In this document: positions 19,707 to 28,238 of the stretch, one piece after another
How positions within the stretch are numbered: the stretch's first letter is position 1
Layout of the letters: each line of letters starts with the position of its first letter
Assembly: GCF_900142925.1 (NCBI RefSeq)
Contig: NZ_FRCN01000009.1
Coordinates: forward strand, 282,494 to 346,493
Reading direction: 5' to 3'
Length of the DNA stretch: 64,000 nucleotides
DNA from: Chitinophaga sp. CF418
GTDB lineage: Bacteria > Bacteroidota > Bacteroidia > Chitinophagales > Chitinophagaceae
The notes under the pieces: generated by a model
What the model was told of the DNA's origin: nothing
The model's database searches: none
Seen by the model: only the letters and a program-made list of their open reading frames with translations
Made by a program: the position numbers and the translations under genes

Positions 19707-19714
19707 TATATTTG
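19707..19714 (+). promoter_or_regulatory. Bacteroidota -7 box for the alginate-lyase-like gene
   Basis: TATATTTG matches the TAnnTTTG consensus of the Bacteroidota housekeeping sigma factor, 83 nt upstream of the ATG at 19798. No good -33 element is obvious. Confidence 0.5.
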
Positions 19715-19797
19715 TAGCTTCATTAACATACACGATATGCCATATACGAAAAAACCTGTTACCTGATCAGATATCTAAACCATAAACAGTTGAACCA

Positions 19798-21012
19798 ATG
19801 AAAACCAATGTATTTACGCTCCTGTTCGCGCTGGGGCTGCTTGCTGCAGGATGTAAAAAAGACAAATCAGCAACCTACACTGCTCCGCTGGAACTGAAAG
19901 ACCATGACACCGCCTTCGTTCATCCGGGATTATTGCATACTGATGCCGATTTTGCCCGTATGAAAACCAAAGTGGCTGCCAGTGCCGAACCCTGGCTATC
20001 CGGATGGAACAGATTAACGACCAATTCCCATGCTTCCCTTGATTATGTATCCAATCCGGTTTCGATTGTCTACCGCGGATATGATGGCGTAAACGCGGAG
20101 AACTATTCAAACCTGTTTCATGATATTGCAGCAGCATATGCAGATGCGCTTCGCTGGAAAGTTTCCGGAGATGAGGCCTATGCAAAGAAAGCAATTGCCA
20201 TCATGAATGCCTGGTCATCTACTTTGAAAAGAATAAGTGGTACTAATGATTCTGTGCTTTGCGCAGGATTACAGGGCTATCAGTTTGCCAATGCCGGTGA
20301 GATCATGAGAAGCTACAAAGGATGGTCCGCATCAGATTTCGCCAGATTCCAGCATATGATGCTTGATATATTCTACCCGATCAATCATAGCTTCCTGACA
20401 AGAAAAGAAAGATGTATGGCCCATTTTTATGCTAACTGGGATCTTTGCAATATGTGTTCGGTGACAGCTATCGGTGTGCTTTGCGACGACCGTAGTATCT
20501 ACAATGAGGGTATACAGTATTTTAAGTATGGTGCAGGTAATGGAAATATAAAAAATGCCGTTTACTATATTCATGAAAATGGATTGGGGCAATGGCAGGA
20601 AAGTGGCCGTGACCAGGGACATACTGTATTGGGAATAGGTTTGATGGGTGCCTTCTGCGAAATGACCTGGAACCAGGGAAATGACATGTATGGCTATGAT
20701 GATAACCGTTTCCTGAAAGGAGCCGAATATGTTGCCAAATACAATCTGATGGAAGATGTGCCTTATACACCTTATACCAACTGTCTGGGCGTGAACCAGA
20801 CGGTGATTGGTGAGGGCTCGAGGGGAAATATCCGGCCTGTATGGGAACTGGTATATAATCACTACGTTAAACGTAAAGGGCTCTCTGCCCCTTATACAGA
20901 ACGTTTCGCTGCCCAGGTGAGACCTGAAGGCGGTGGAGGTAGTTATGGTAACACAAGCGGCGGATTCGACCAGCTTGGTTACGGGACATTAACCTGTACG
21001 ATAGGAAATTAG
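19798..21012 (+). CDS. Alginate-lyase-superfamily lipoprotein (possible PL38-like polysaccharide lyase)
   Basis: A 404-residue protein with a lipoprotein signal (LLAAGC, Cys19), so it is anchored in a membrane, probably facing the periplasm or cell surface. The mature part looks like the alpha-toroid alginate-lyase superfamily: an HPGLLHTDADFARMK opening, paired helices, the NWDLCN segment near residue 217, and the QESGRDQGHT segment near residue 265, the likely active-site region with N, H and Y residues. Such enzymes cleave uronic-acid polysaccharides by beta-elimination; PL38 (glucuronan lyase) is my closest guess, but substrate and subfamily are uncertain. Its stop codon overlaps the stop codon of the convergent TPR gene. 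Confidence 0.75.
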   Translation: MKTNVFTLLFALGLLAAGCKKDKSATYTAPLELKDHDTAFVHPGLLHTDADFARMKTKVAASAEPWLSGWNRLTTNSHASLDYVSNPVSIVYRGYDGVNAENYSNLFHDIAAAYADALRWKVSGDEAYAKKAIAIMNAWSSTLKRISGTNDSVLCAGLQGYQFANAGEIMRSYKGWSASDFARFQHMMLDIFYPINHSFLTRKERCMAHFYANWDLCNMCSVTAIGVLCDDRSIYNEGIQYFKYGAGNGNIKNAVYYIHENGLGQWQESGRDQGHTVLGIGLMGAFCEMTWNQGNDMYGYDDNRFLKGAEYVAKYNLMEDVPYTPYTNCLGVNQTVIGEGSRGNIRPVWELVYNHYVKRKGLSAPYTERFAAQVRPEGGGGSYGNTSGGFDQLGYGTLTCTIGN

Positions 21013-22715
21013 TAATTGACGGACAACGTATATTTTGTTTTCAGAAACGCCTCTGCGGCAGCCAGCTCCGGCCGGTCTGCCCAGGGCGTATTACAGGAGG
21101 TGAGCAGTTGCTGGTAATAGGTACCAGCCTTTGCTATATTGCCTGCTCTTTCTGCGGCAAGCCCTGCGCCATATAATCCATTGAACCGTTTTGGGTGGTC
21201 CCGCAGATTGATTTCATAGGCGTTCAATGCCTCGGCCGGCTTATTCATAGCCATCAGCAGATCGCCCAGTAGTTCAATGGCGGGACCCACTTCTCCCGGT
21301 GTGACGGGTGGTTTAGGAGTGATGTCTTCTATGGCAACAGCTTCATTCATCCTTTGCAGGGCCTCCTCGTTTTTCCCTTCTTTAAACAACATCCAGGCTG
21401 CTGATGCTTTCACCTGTACCAGCACCTGATTGGCTTTATAGACATCCTGTTTCTGTACAAGTGTATCGTGCAGCTGGTTCAGAATAATAAACTCAGCATG
21501 TGCAATATCCGGTTGATTAAGGTGAATGGCGCTCAGTAATCGCGTGAAATGAATGATGGCTTTTTCCCAGGGATATTTTTCCCATGTCACACCGGCAATT
21601 GTCTGCGGCTGCAGGGTCACTGCTTCAGACCACATCCGGTTTTCAAATAAATAGCGGGAAGGGATAGCCGCAAAGGAATATACAACCTTGGGGCCTACGG
21701 GATAGACCTCCCGGATGGTTTTAAGATAATCCCATTGTTCTTTAGCATGTTTGTTGTCGCCCTTTTGCAGATAGGAGTAAACGAGATAGTCCATACTATG
21801 CAGTTCTTCATCCCAGTGGCCCTTTATTCCGGCACCTTCTGCGTAACACTTTGCTGCGGATGCTGCTATTATATTGGATCGTATACTTTCATCCCAAAGT
21901 CCCAGCCGCACAAAAATATGAGACGGCATATGCTGGGCATGCGCTGAAGATGGTGCAACGGCAGCATATTTTTTTGCCGCCGGCAGCGCCATAGCTGCCA
22001 GGGCAGGATAATCGTAGCTGTGGATGATATAATGGATCACACCCGGATGATTGGGTTGACTGGCCCAAAGTGAGTTCAGGATATAACCAGCTTTTTTTTG
22101 TTTCGTGTAATTTTTGTCTGCGGGATCAGCAGCCCCATCCAGCGCCAGCGCATAAAGTGCCGCCGCATCTTTATCATCAGGATAGGTCAGGTGGAGTCTT
22201 TCCATTGCTTTCTCAAAATTAATGCAGCGGTCGCGGTGAGTGGTTTTCCCCGGATCTTTATAAAATTCAGCTATGGCGTTGATGTAGGCCGCCTCCCTTA
22301 TCGACTTGGGGAGGGATTGCGCGATTGAGACTGCTTTGCGGCCCTTTTCGAACTCTTCTTTGCCGGGCGGCGCCCATAGTGGGTGAAAATTGCTCATGGC
22401 TATACCCCAGTAGGCCATGGCGCAGGTAGGCTCCTTACGGATGATGGCGGCAAAGGCTTTTTCGGACTCGTCGTATTCAAACGAATGAAGCAGGGCCAAA
22501 GCCAGGTTAAAATCTTTCCTGACCTTATCGGAACATGATGTTTCGAATGAAACGGCGCCCAGTTGCTTATCGGTAGGGCCACATAGGATTGTTTTGCCCT
22601 GTTTCAGATTCATAGCGGCGATAGCCGCTTCTTCGGGCATTTTGGTATTTCTGCCAGAGCATCCAATAAGGAATAAGCAACATGGCACCCAATATAATAT
22701 ACATAACATTTTCAT
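21009..22715 (-). CDS. TPR-repeat lipoprotein
   Basis: Start chosen at 22715, giving a lipoprotein signal peptide with lipobox LIGC (Cys19); a start 30 nt upstream would add residues before the signal. The mature protein (about 550 residues) is helical with tetratricopeptide-like pairs, including FNLALALLHSFEYDESEKAF and the MAYWGIAMSNFHPLW segment seen in a widespread family of exported TPR proteins. It probably acts as an envelope scaffold; no catalytic motif is seen. The stop codon (21009-21011) shares two bases with the TAG stop (21010-21012) of the convergent lyase gene, leaving no room for a terminator between them. Confidence 0.8.
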   Translation of the reverse strand: MKMLCILYWVPCCLFLIGCSGRNTKMPEEAAIAAMNLKQGKTILCGPTDKQLGAVSFETSCSDKVRKDFNLALALLHSFEYDESEKAFAAIIRKEPTCAMAYWGIAMSNFHPLWAPPGKEEFEKGRKAVSIAQSLPKSIREAAYINAIAEFYKDPGKTTHRDRCINFEKAMERLHLTYPDDKDAAALYALALDGAADPADKNYTKQKKAGYILNSLWASQPNHPGVIHYIIHSYDYPALAAMALPAAKKYAAVAPSSAHAQHMPSHIFVRLGLWDESIRSNIIAASAAKCYAEGAGIKGHWDEELHSMDYLVYSYLQKGDNKHAKEQWDYLKTIREVYPVGPKVVYSFAAIPSRYLFENRMWSEAVTLQPQTIAGVTWEKYPWEKAIIHFTRLLSAIHLNQPDIAHAEFIILNQLHDTLVQKQDVYKANQVLVQVKASAAWMLFKEGKNEEALQRMNEAVAIEDITPKPPVTPGEVGPAIELLGDLLMAMNKPAEALNAYEINLRDHPKRFNGLYGAGLAAERAGNIAKAGTYYQQLLTSCNTPWADRPELAAAEAFLKTKYTLSVNY

Positions 22716-23124
22716 GCCTGATATTTGATGGGTAGAGGAGAACAATCCTATGTTAATTTAAGAATTCCCAGGCAATCTGCAATGCCCAGGTTAATAACCT
22801 TAGAAGAGATGATTATCTCTGATTGTTGTGATCCGGGAATTTTATTGCCGATACCTGTTAGCCCTCGTTAAGTATTGCATCCAACATTTCTATATTATGC
22901 GGCTTTAACCCAACAAGATAGCTTAAACGAAGGATGAGTTATTAAAGTATGCATATAGCAGTCGTGTATCGATTGCATTGATAGTGTTTGATGAATGTTC
23001 CAGGTGATGATTGGTGCAGCATTCCTCTATGAATCAGGTAGTGTAGCTTGCAGAATGATGAGTGGTAATGATATGTTTTAAAAATATCGCTAGGTTTATG
23101 TATCCCCAAAAAAATGCATGAGCC
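22716..23124. other. Divergent intergenic region, about 410 nt
   Basis: AT-rich spacer between the TPR lipoprotein (minus) and the PQQ dehydrogenase (plus). Presumably holds both promoters; I see no further gene, repeat or strong hairpin. Confidence 0.4.
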
Positions 23125-24513
23125 ATGAGAGATATCCTGATATGCTGTCTGACAGGATTGAGCATCATTCCATCCTTGTCGTTTTTAAAAGAAAGTCATG
23201 ATCCATCGCCTCCACCAGCCGGATTTATTGTTGATACTATCGTAAAGGATATGGTGGTGCCATGGGATATTAATTTTCTCCCCGACCAGTCCATGATCTT
23301 TACAGAGCGGCCGGGCCGGGTCCGGCTGTATCGTAACAGGCAATTGTTGTCAAAGACTGTGCTCACCCTTACCGATATAGAGGCGAAAGGGAAAATGGGA
23401 CTGCTGGGGATGTGCCTGCACCCTGCTTTTAACAGTAATAAGTTTATCTATCTATCTTATAATTACAGGCGGGGAGACAATGCATTTCTTCGTGTTGCCA
23501 GGTATACATTTAACCGGGATTCCCTGACTGATCCCAAAGTCATTATTGAAAATATTCCCGCATCATTTAATCATACAGGCTCAAGATTGGTGTTTGGGCC
23601 AGATAAAAAATTATATATCACAACAGGCGATGCGGACCGCCCGATCCTTGCACAGGACCTAAAGGCATTGAATGGTAAAATATTGCGGTTAAATGAAGAT
23701 GGCTCTATTCCTCCGGATAATCCTTTCTTTAAGAGCGATACTGCACGCAGGGAAATATGGACATATGGGCACCGCAATCCGCAGGGGCTTGCCTTTCAGC
23801 CCGGTACAGGTCTGTTATACGATTCTGAACACGGGCCGAACGACGGAGATGAAATTAATTTCATCGAGAAAGGAAAAAATTACGGATGGCCCATCATTCA
23901 TCACCGTGAGCAGGCGGCAGATATGAATAGCCCCACGCTGGAATTCACTCCTTCCATTGGCCCTGCCAAGGCATTATTCTATACAGGAAATGCTTTTCCT
24001 GAATTAAAAGATCATTTGCTGGTGGGATGCATGCGTGGTGAGGCCATTCTCAATATCTCCTTTGCTCAGAATAAAATTGCCGGCCACGAGTTTCTTTTAA
24101 AAAATAAATACGGCCGTATCCGCGCACTGGCGCAGGGACCGGACGGATTTATCTACTTATCCACTTCAATGATCGATCCTCCTGAGAATGACGCACGACC
24201 CGGTAACGAACGTAGTTTCGATCTTATATTGAGGCTTAGACCATCCGCCGATACAAGGCAACTAGCTGACGCGAAAACGTCTAAAACTTTCAGGGAACTA
24301 TGTGCGAACTGTCATGGAGAGAATTTGCCGGAATCTAAAATTGCTCAGGATCTCACTGACGATAAATGGATATATGGTGGCTCAAAAAATGAGATTATAC
24401 ACACTATAAGACATGGTGTGGTAAACAAAGGAATGCCTTCATGGGAGGGGGTGATAAATGATAACGAGATTGGCAAAATGGCCGATTATATTTTATCTTT
24501 CAATAACAAATGA
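23125..24513 (+). CDS. PQQ-dependent sugar dehydrogenase fused to cytochrome c
   Basis: 462 residues. After an N-terminal export signal (about residues 1-20), residues about 35-375 form a six-bladed beta-propeller of the soluble aldose/glucose sorbosone dehydrogenase type, with signatures VPWDINFLPD, FTERPGRVRL, YGHRNPQGLAF and SEHGPNDGDEINF. Residues about 385-462 are a class I cytochrome c domain with haem motif CANCH (Cys393, Cys396, His397) and a GMPSW segment giving the axial Met. The enzyme would oxidise aldoses in the periplasm with PQQ and pass electrons to its own haem. A ricin-like gene starts 5 nt downstream, so the two are co-transcribed. No PQQ synthesis genes lie in the window. 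Confidence 0.88.
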   Translation: MRDILICCLTGLSIIPSLSFLKESHDPSPPPAGFIVDTIVKDMVVPWDINFLPDQSMIFTERPGRVRLYRNRQLLSKTVLTLTDIEAKGKMGLLGMCLHPAFNSNKFIYLSYNYRRGDNAFLRVARYTFNRDSLTDPKVIIENIPASFNHTGSRLVFGPDKKLYITTGDADRPILAQDLKALNGKILRLNEDGSIPPDNPFFKSDTARREIWTYGHRNPQGLAFQPGTGLLYDSEHGPNDGDEINFIEKGKNYGWPIIHHREQAADMNSPTLEFTPSIGPAKALFYTGNAFPELKDHLLVGCMRGEAILNISFAQNKIAGHEFLLKNKYGRIRALAQGPDGFIYLSTSMIDPPENDARPGNERSFDLILRLRPSADTRQLADAKTSKTFRELCANCHGENLPESKIAQDLTDDKWIYGGSKNEIIHTIRHGVVNKGMPSWEGVINDNEIGKMADYILSFNNK

Positions 24514-24517
24514 TCGC

Positions 24518-25018
24518 ATGAAAAAGTACAAAGTTATTCTGGCTGTATGTTCAATTGTATTTACGGCCGCTACCGCTTCTGCGCAGATCAAAGAAAATAG
24601 TTATGCTATTGTAAATGTTGTCACCGGTAAGGTGTTGAGGATCAAGGACGCTAATGGTAGTGATGGCACTCCGATCGTTTCCTATTCTGCTGTCAATTGG
24701 AAATGTGTGACATGGGATTTTCAGCCAACCAAAGATGGTGCCTACAGACTGAAGAATCTATTTTCGGAAAAAACACTAGGGCCATCGCCTGATGGAAAGA
24801 CACTGGAAGAACAGAGTATAGCAAATGGTTCGGAGGATCAGGTGTATGAATTTATTCCGGCGGGGAATGACACCTATTTTATTAAACAAAGGGGTAAAGG
24901 GTTATTTGTTACGCCTGCAGATGAAAATGGAACTGTTGATGAACCAGTGGTGTTGCAGGCGGGGAAGAATACGGATATTCAGAAGTGGAAGTTAAGGGAG
25001 CAGCATCCGACGATGTAG
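24518..25018 (+). CDS. Secreted ricin-like beta-trefoil protein
   Basis: Start taken at 24518, which gives a clean signal peptide (MKKYKVILAVC... ending ATASAQ) and lies 5 nt after the dehydrogenase stop; the longer frame would overlap that gene. The mature part, about 145 residues, has three units typical of ricin-type trefoil lectins (NSYAIVNVVTGKVLRI, DGAYRLKNLFSEKTLG, DTYFIKQRGKGLFV), although the Q-x-W motifs are degenerate (TWDF, VYEF, KWKL). It probably binds a carbohydrate and may bring sugar to the upstream dehydrogenase. Confidence 0.8.
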   Translation: MKKYKVILAVCSIVFTAATASAQIKENSYAIVNVVTGKVLRIKDANGSDGTPIVSYSAVNWKCVTWDFQPTKDGAYRLKNLFSEKTLGPSPDGKTLEEQSIANGSEDQVYEFIPAGNDTYFIKQRGKGLFVTPADENGTVDEPVVLQAGKNTDIQKWKLREQHPTM

Positions 25019-25084
25019 AAATGACACAGTTTTAAGCATAGAAAGACTGCTTAATGTACTTGATGCCGGGAAAAGATGGGAGCA

Positions 25085-25786
25085 TTAGCCTGGCAGATTA
25101 GCCTCCCGTCTTTCCTTCACAATCACTGGGATGTATTTATTCTTTTTCATAGCGTCTTCCAATCCCAATCGGTGATACACAGATCCTCCTATGCCGGGAA
25201 TAACCTCGCCCGCTTCTGTGACCTCATTATCTTCTGCAAAGTAAAAGAATTCAAACTTGTCACTAATAGATTTTGGAAACTCATTCTCAAGACTGGGAAT
25301 TGCTTTCTCAAAGAGGACAGGAGATGCTATAAATATTTTTTTAGGATTAATCCTTTCGATCATGTATGTCAGATTGGTTCTGACAACGCAGGAAGTGTTT
25401 ATTATTGACTTGCAGATAATAAGAATGTCCACATTTTCGAGTGACTCAACGTAGGTTTTGATTATCGGAGCAATCGCAAATGCGCTGTTCTCAAATGCGT
25501 TGGATCGGATATTCCAGAACACCGCCAGATTAATCTTGGCGACATGGCTCTCCAGACGATCTAAAATACCTTTCGAAAGCCAATCTGCATCTTCGGATGA
25601 ACAGGCCAGTGTGATCCTGGTCTTGGCCGAGAGAGATTTGCTATTCCGAATAAAGTCCGATAGGGCGCCACCGAGTTGATAAAATGCGTCGGCATATCCC
25701 TGTGGCTGTGTTTTCTGGTCTACAAGCCTATCCAACAATAATTTTATCTCGTCTGAATTTTGTGCGTATTGGCTTAATTGGCGCAT
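25085..25786 (-). CDS. Predicted phosphoribosyltransferase-fold protein of a putative conflict module
   Basis: 233 residues, cytoplasmic. The pattern fits a type I phosphoribosyltransferase Rossmann-like core: a hydrophobic strand then a loop at about residues 119-138 (VDILIICKSIINTSCVVRTN) where a PRPP-binding loop (DD..TG) would sit, followed by NPKKIFIASPVL (147-158), like the next strand of PRTases. The acidic pair of the PRPP loop is missing (CKSIINTS), so PRPP chemistry may be changed or lost. Other striking segments are CSSEDADWL (62-70), FWNIRS (90-95), PGIGGSVYHRLG (197-208) and VKERR (223-227). It starts 2 nt after the stop of the nuclease-like gene, so the pair is almost surely translated together. 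PRTase-like domains have been predicted in prokaryotic conflict systems; the exact family is not known to me. Confidence 0.65.
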   Translation of the reverse strand: MRQLSQYAQNSDEIKLLLDRLVDQKTQPQGYADAFYQLGGALSDFIRNSKSLSAKTRITLACSSEDADWLSKGILDRLESHVAKINLAVFWNIRSNAFENSAFAIAPIIKTYVESLENVDILIICKSIINTSCVVRTNLTYMIERINPKKIFIASPVLFEKAIPSLENEFPKSISDKFEFFYFAEDNEVTEAGEVIPGIGGSVYHRLGLEDAMKKNKYIPVIVKERREANLPG

Positions 25787-25788
25787 TC

Positions 25789-26652
25789 TTAAAGGATTAT
25801 AGTTTCGAGGTCGGCAAAGGTAACCGGTCGTTTCGCAATAATCTCATGCTCAATATTACGAAATTCCTGAGAATTAATCATATGTGGTACTGATCCGCTG
25901 TCGGTCGTGCCATAATAATACACTAAATAGCCATGGAAGATCTGGTACCTGAAATTTGGAATTGCATTGAGAATCGCGACCAACTGAGGGGATAGCGCTA
26001 AGGGGATGGGAGATTTCAGAAACGACATACCCCCGATGGCATTGACCTCATTAAACAGGCTATCCAGAGAAACCTTTTTTCTGCCACTGGTTACCCAGGC
26101 GCCGACAAAATGTTTGACGAGTGCCTGCAGCTTATCTGTGTCCGGGAGAGCGCAGAGTGCAGCGGCAGCTTGCCTGAAGGCATTGCAATACGACACCTGG
26201 TTGTCAATTGTGGCACGCCAAGGGAAATGATATACGGTACAGACTTTACTCAAAGTATTTGGCAGGCTATATTTCATCGATTTGAATACCTTTCTTTTGG
26301 AAACAACTAATTCCAAGCGGAAGTCGATACCTTTTTTTATCAGACTGTTTTTTTGGTTGTGAAAGTCGAAGGATAAGGTACCCTGATTTGTTGGTCTACC
26401 CCAACTAAGTTTTTGAGAAGTCTTTAATTGGTAGCAGGTTTCTAACGGCTCTCCGGGTACCTGGTTCTGTACCCAAAAGTCATCAACATAGCCCTTGCCC
26501 TGGCTTGACACAATAATACTGCTTAAATGCGATCGGAACCTGGCAATCAGCTGCATTATCTTTAGACAGGCAAAAACAATTTCATAATCATTGCCCTTCT
26601 GGTTTATTGCCCCGCCTGAATGTTTCTTTTGTAGATAAGTACTTTTTGGCAT
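25789..26652 (-). CDS. Predicted PD-(D/E)xK-type nuclease (Cap4/DUF4297-like N-terminus)
   Basis: 287 residues, no export signal. The start HSGGAINQKGNDYEIVFACL (11-30) recalls the GG...G..Y(E/Q) opening of dsDNA-nuclease domains such as DUF4297/Cap4 in antiphage effectors. An acidic pair at Asp57/Asp58, then Glu71 and Gln75-Leu76-Lys77 (ETCYQLKTS) fit a D...QxK nuclease core. The C-terminal third (about 195-287) is a separate, unrecognised domain that could sense a signal or contact the partner. First gene of a two-gene unit with the PRTase-fold protein. Most likely an antiphage or other conflict system in which this protein cuts nucleic acid; this is inferred from motifs and gene pairing. 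Confidence 0.65.
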   Translation of the reverse strand: MPKSTYLQKKHSGGAINQKGNDYEIVFACLKIMQLIARFRSHLSSIIVSSQGKGYVDDFWVQNQVPGEPLETCYQLKTSQKLSWGRPTNQGTLSFDFHNQKNSLIKKGIDFRLELVVSKRKVFKSMKYSLPNTLSKVCTVYHFPWRATIDNQVSYCNAFRQAAAALCALPDTDKLQALVKHFVGAWVTSGRKKVSLDSLFNEVNAIGGMSFLKSPIPLALSPQLVAILNAIPNFRYQIFHGYLVYYYGTTDSGSVPHMINSQEFRNIEHEIIAKRPVTFADLETIIL

Positions 26653-26843
26653 CTATAAGGAAGTTAGCAAACGTCTATATGAAAAACGGTGCATAGTTAG
26701 TACTTTTTTATGGTATTTGTTGAAGCTATATTTCTTTTCTTATTTGATTCGATTGCATTAGTAATGAAAGCTTCCTGTAACAATTGATGGTATTGTCATG
26801 CGACTACTGAATAACATACTTAAAACTAGTGGAAACGAAGGCG

Positions 26844-26851
26844 TATCTTTG
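26844..26851 (+). promoter_or_regulatory. Distal TAnnTTTG box upstream of the retropepsin-like gene
   Basis: TATCTTTG, a perfect match to the Bacteroidota -7 consensus, about 200 nt before the start at 27051. It could start a long leader or a short untranslated RNA. Confidence 0.35.
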
Positions 26852-27035
26852 CAATTAAGCAAGGATACACCTTGTTAAGATTCAGCGAGATTTGATTATG
26901 TTTGGCATATATAGATAGAGACTACTAGCTAATACAGTTGTCTTTTATAATATTTACTGATGGTTTCCGGAGTAAAAAATGTTTATGTGTTTATTCGAAG
27001 CTCAGCTGATTTTTTCCTGTTTTAAAGGTATATAC

Positions 27036-27043
27036 TATCTTTG
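27036..27043 (+). promoter_or_regulatory. Proximal -7 box giving a nearly leaderless transcript
   Basis: TATCTTTG ends 7 nt before the ATG at 27051. A transcript starting 5-8 nt after the box would begin at or within 2-3 nt of the start codon. This also argues against the longer frame starting at 26979. Confidence 0.5.
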
Positions 27044-27050
27044 CGTATCC

Positions 27051-28073
27051 ATGCGTAATTTATTACTACTGATATTTTTATCCCTATCATTTACCGCGTA
27101 CAGCCAGCCAGTCCCCAAGGATGACTTCATCAATACAAAGGAAGGAGTGCCACTCTTCGGCAAGAGGTTATTTATTACAAAATGCAGGGAGAAGATCAAA
27201 AGCGGGGAGGACAGCCAGGAGGCCCTGCAGGTTTGTGCCTGCAATGCACAGAAGCTGGATGCCCGTTTTACCTACAAGCAATATCGGGAAGCATGGAATG
27301 CTGCCGGCGACGAGTGGTTGGACTTCCTGATTGAACAGGATTCGGTGTTGAAAGCAGATATTCAAAAATGCTATCAAACAGCATGGAAGAGAAATGTTTT
27401 CTTTTCTGATGCGCAGGTGAAATCTGCAAAGGAAGGTATGAAGGAAAGCCTGAAGAAGAGTGTTAAGGATTCATTGGATGAGAAGAAGCTGGATGCATAC
27501 TGCGATTGTGCTGTAAATGTCATGAAAGAGAGGAAGGTACCTGCTAAAAGAATGGATGAACTGGCTAATCCAAACTCTTTTCTGTATAATGAAATTGCTT
27601 ATCGTTGTGGCGGTGTGCCAGTGAAGAGAGTGTCGGAAACCACAGGCTGGAAGCCTTCCCTGGCAGCAGATGTACATGGTGTATCGGATATTGATACCGT
27701 GAACATTATTACTGTTAATGCGATGACAAAGCTGAAGGTGAAAATCGGTTCTTTTGTGTATATCTGGTTGCTGGACAGTGGCGCAACAGATCTTCTGATC
27801 TCTGACTCGCTTGCAACGCAAATGATGGAACAGCAGCTTTTCAGTGAAAAAGATTTCCTGGGAAATGCTACTTACAATGTGGCGAATGGTAAGGAGGTGA
27901 ATTGCAGGGTTTATAAGATCAACAATGTTCAGATTGGCAAATTTACTATTGATAATATCATGTTAGCCACCTCACCGGACGTTCAGGATTACCTGTTAGG
28001 GAAAAGTTTTCTCAATAAATTCAGCCGGTGGACTATCGATAACAGGAGAGAACTGTTGATCCTGGAGAAATAG
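27051..28073 (+). CDS. Secreted retropepsin-like aspartyl protease domain protein
   Basis: Start taken at 27051 because it opens a clean signal peptide (MRNLLLLIFLSLSFTAYSQ); the longer frame from 26979 begins upstream of the promoter box. The mature protein is about 320 residues. Residues about 20-200 are helical with cysteine pairs (CACNAQK, YCDCAVNVMKERK), a Cys-containing region seen in exported Bacteroidota proteins. Residues about 215-340 are a single clan AA aspartyl protease domain: catalytic LDSGAT at 241-246, a flap-like segment, and LLGKSFLNKFSRW near the end in place of the usual hydrophobic-hydrophobic-G motif. As with retropepsins, a dimer would form one active site. Whether it is active is unknown. 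Confidence 0.8.
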   Translation: MRNLLLLIFLSLSFTAYSQPVPKDDFINTKEGVPLFGKRLFITKCREKIKSGEDSQEALQVCACNAQKLDARFTYKQYREAWNAAGDEWLDFLIEQDSVLKADIQKCYQTAWKRNVFFSDAQVKSAKEGMKESLKKSVKDSLDEKKLDAYCDCAVNVMKERKVPAKRMDELANPNSFLYNEIAYRCGGVPVKRVSETTGWKPSLAADVHGVSDIDTVNIITVNAMTKLKVKIGSFVYIWLLDSGATDLLISDSLATQMMEQQLFSEKDFLGNATYNVANGKEVNCRVYKINNVQIGKFTIDNIMLATSPDVQDYLLGKSFLNKFSRWTIDNRRELLILEK

Positions 28074-28084
28074 AGAACAAAACT

Positions 28085-28118
28085 TATCGCCCCACTATTG
28101 GGGATTTTCTTCTTTTTT
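28085..28118 (+). terminator. Weak terminator after the retropepsin-like gene
   Basis: Short hairpin CCCC-ACTATT-GGGG followed by a T-rich tract (TTTTCTTCTTTTTTG). Confidence 0.5.
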
Positions 28119-28238
28119 GTTTAGCGAACGCGTTAAATTAGTTAAGTGTAATCTGCAACGGAGGTTTCCCGTTGTATGCTGAGTTTCTGCTCAGATGGCG
28201 TATATTACAGCAGTTAATCATTCATTTCACTAACACCT

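Larger units (their letters stand above)
26653..27050. other. Divergent intergenic region, about 400 nt
   Basis: AT-rich spacer between the nuclease/PRTase unit (minus) and the retropepsin-like gene (plus). It holds two plus-strand TAnnTTTG boxes (26844-26851 and 27036-27043). On the minus strand GACGTTTG (26668-26675) is a near match that may serve the nuclease gene. No coding sequence is recognised. Confidence 0.5.
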
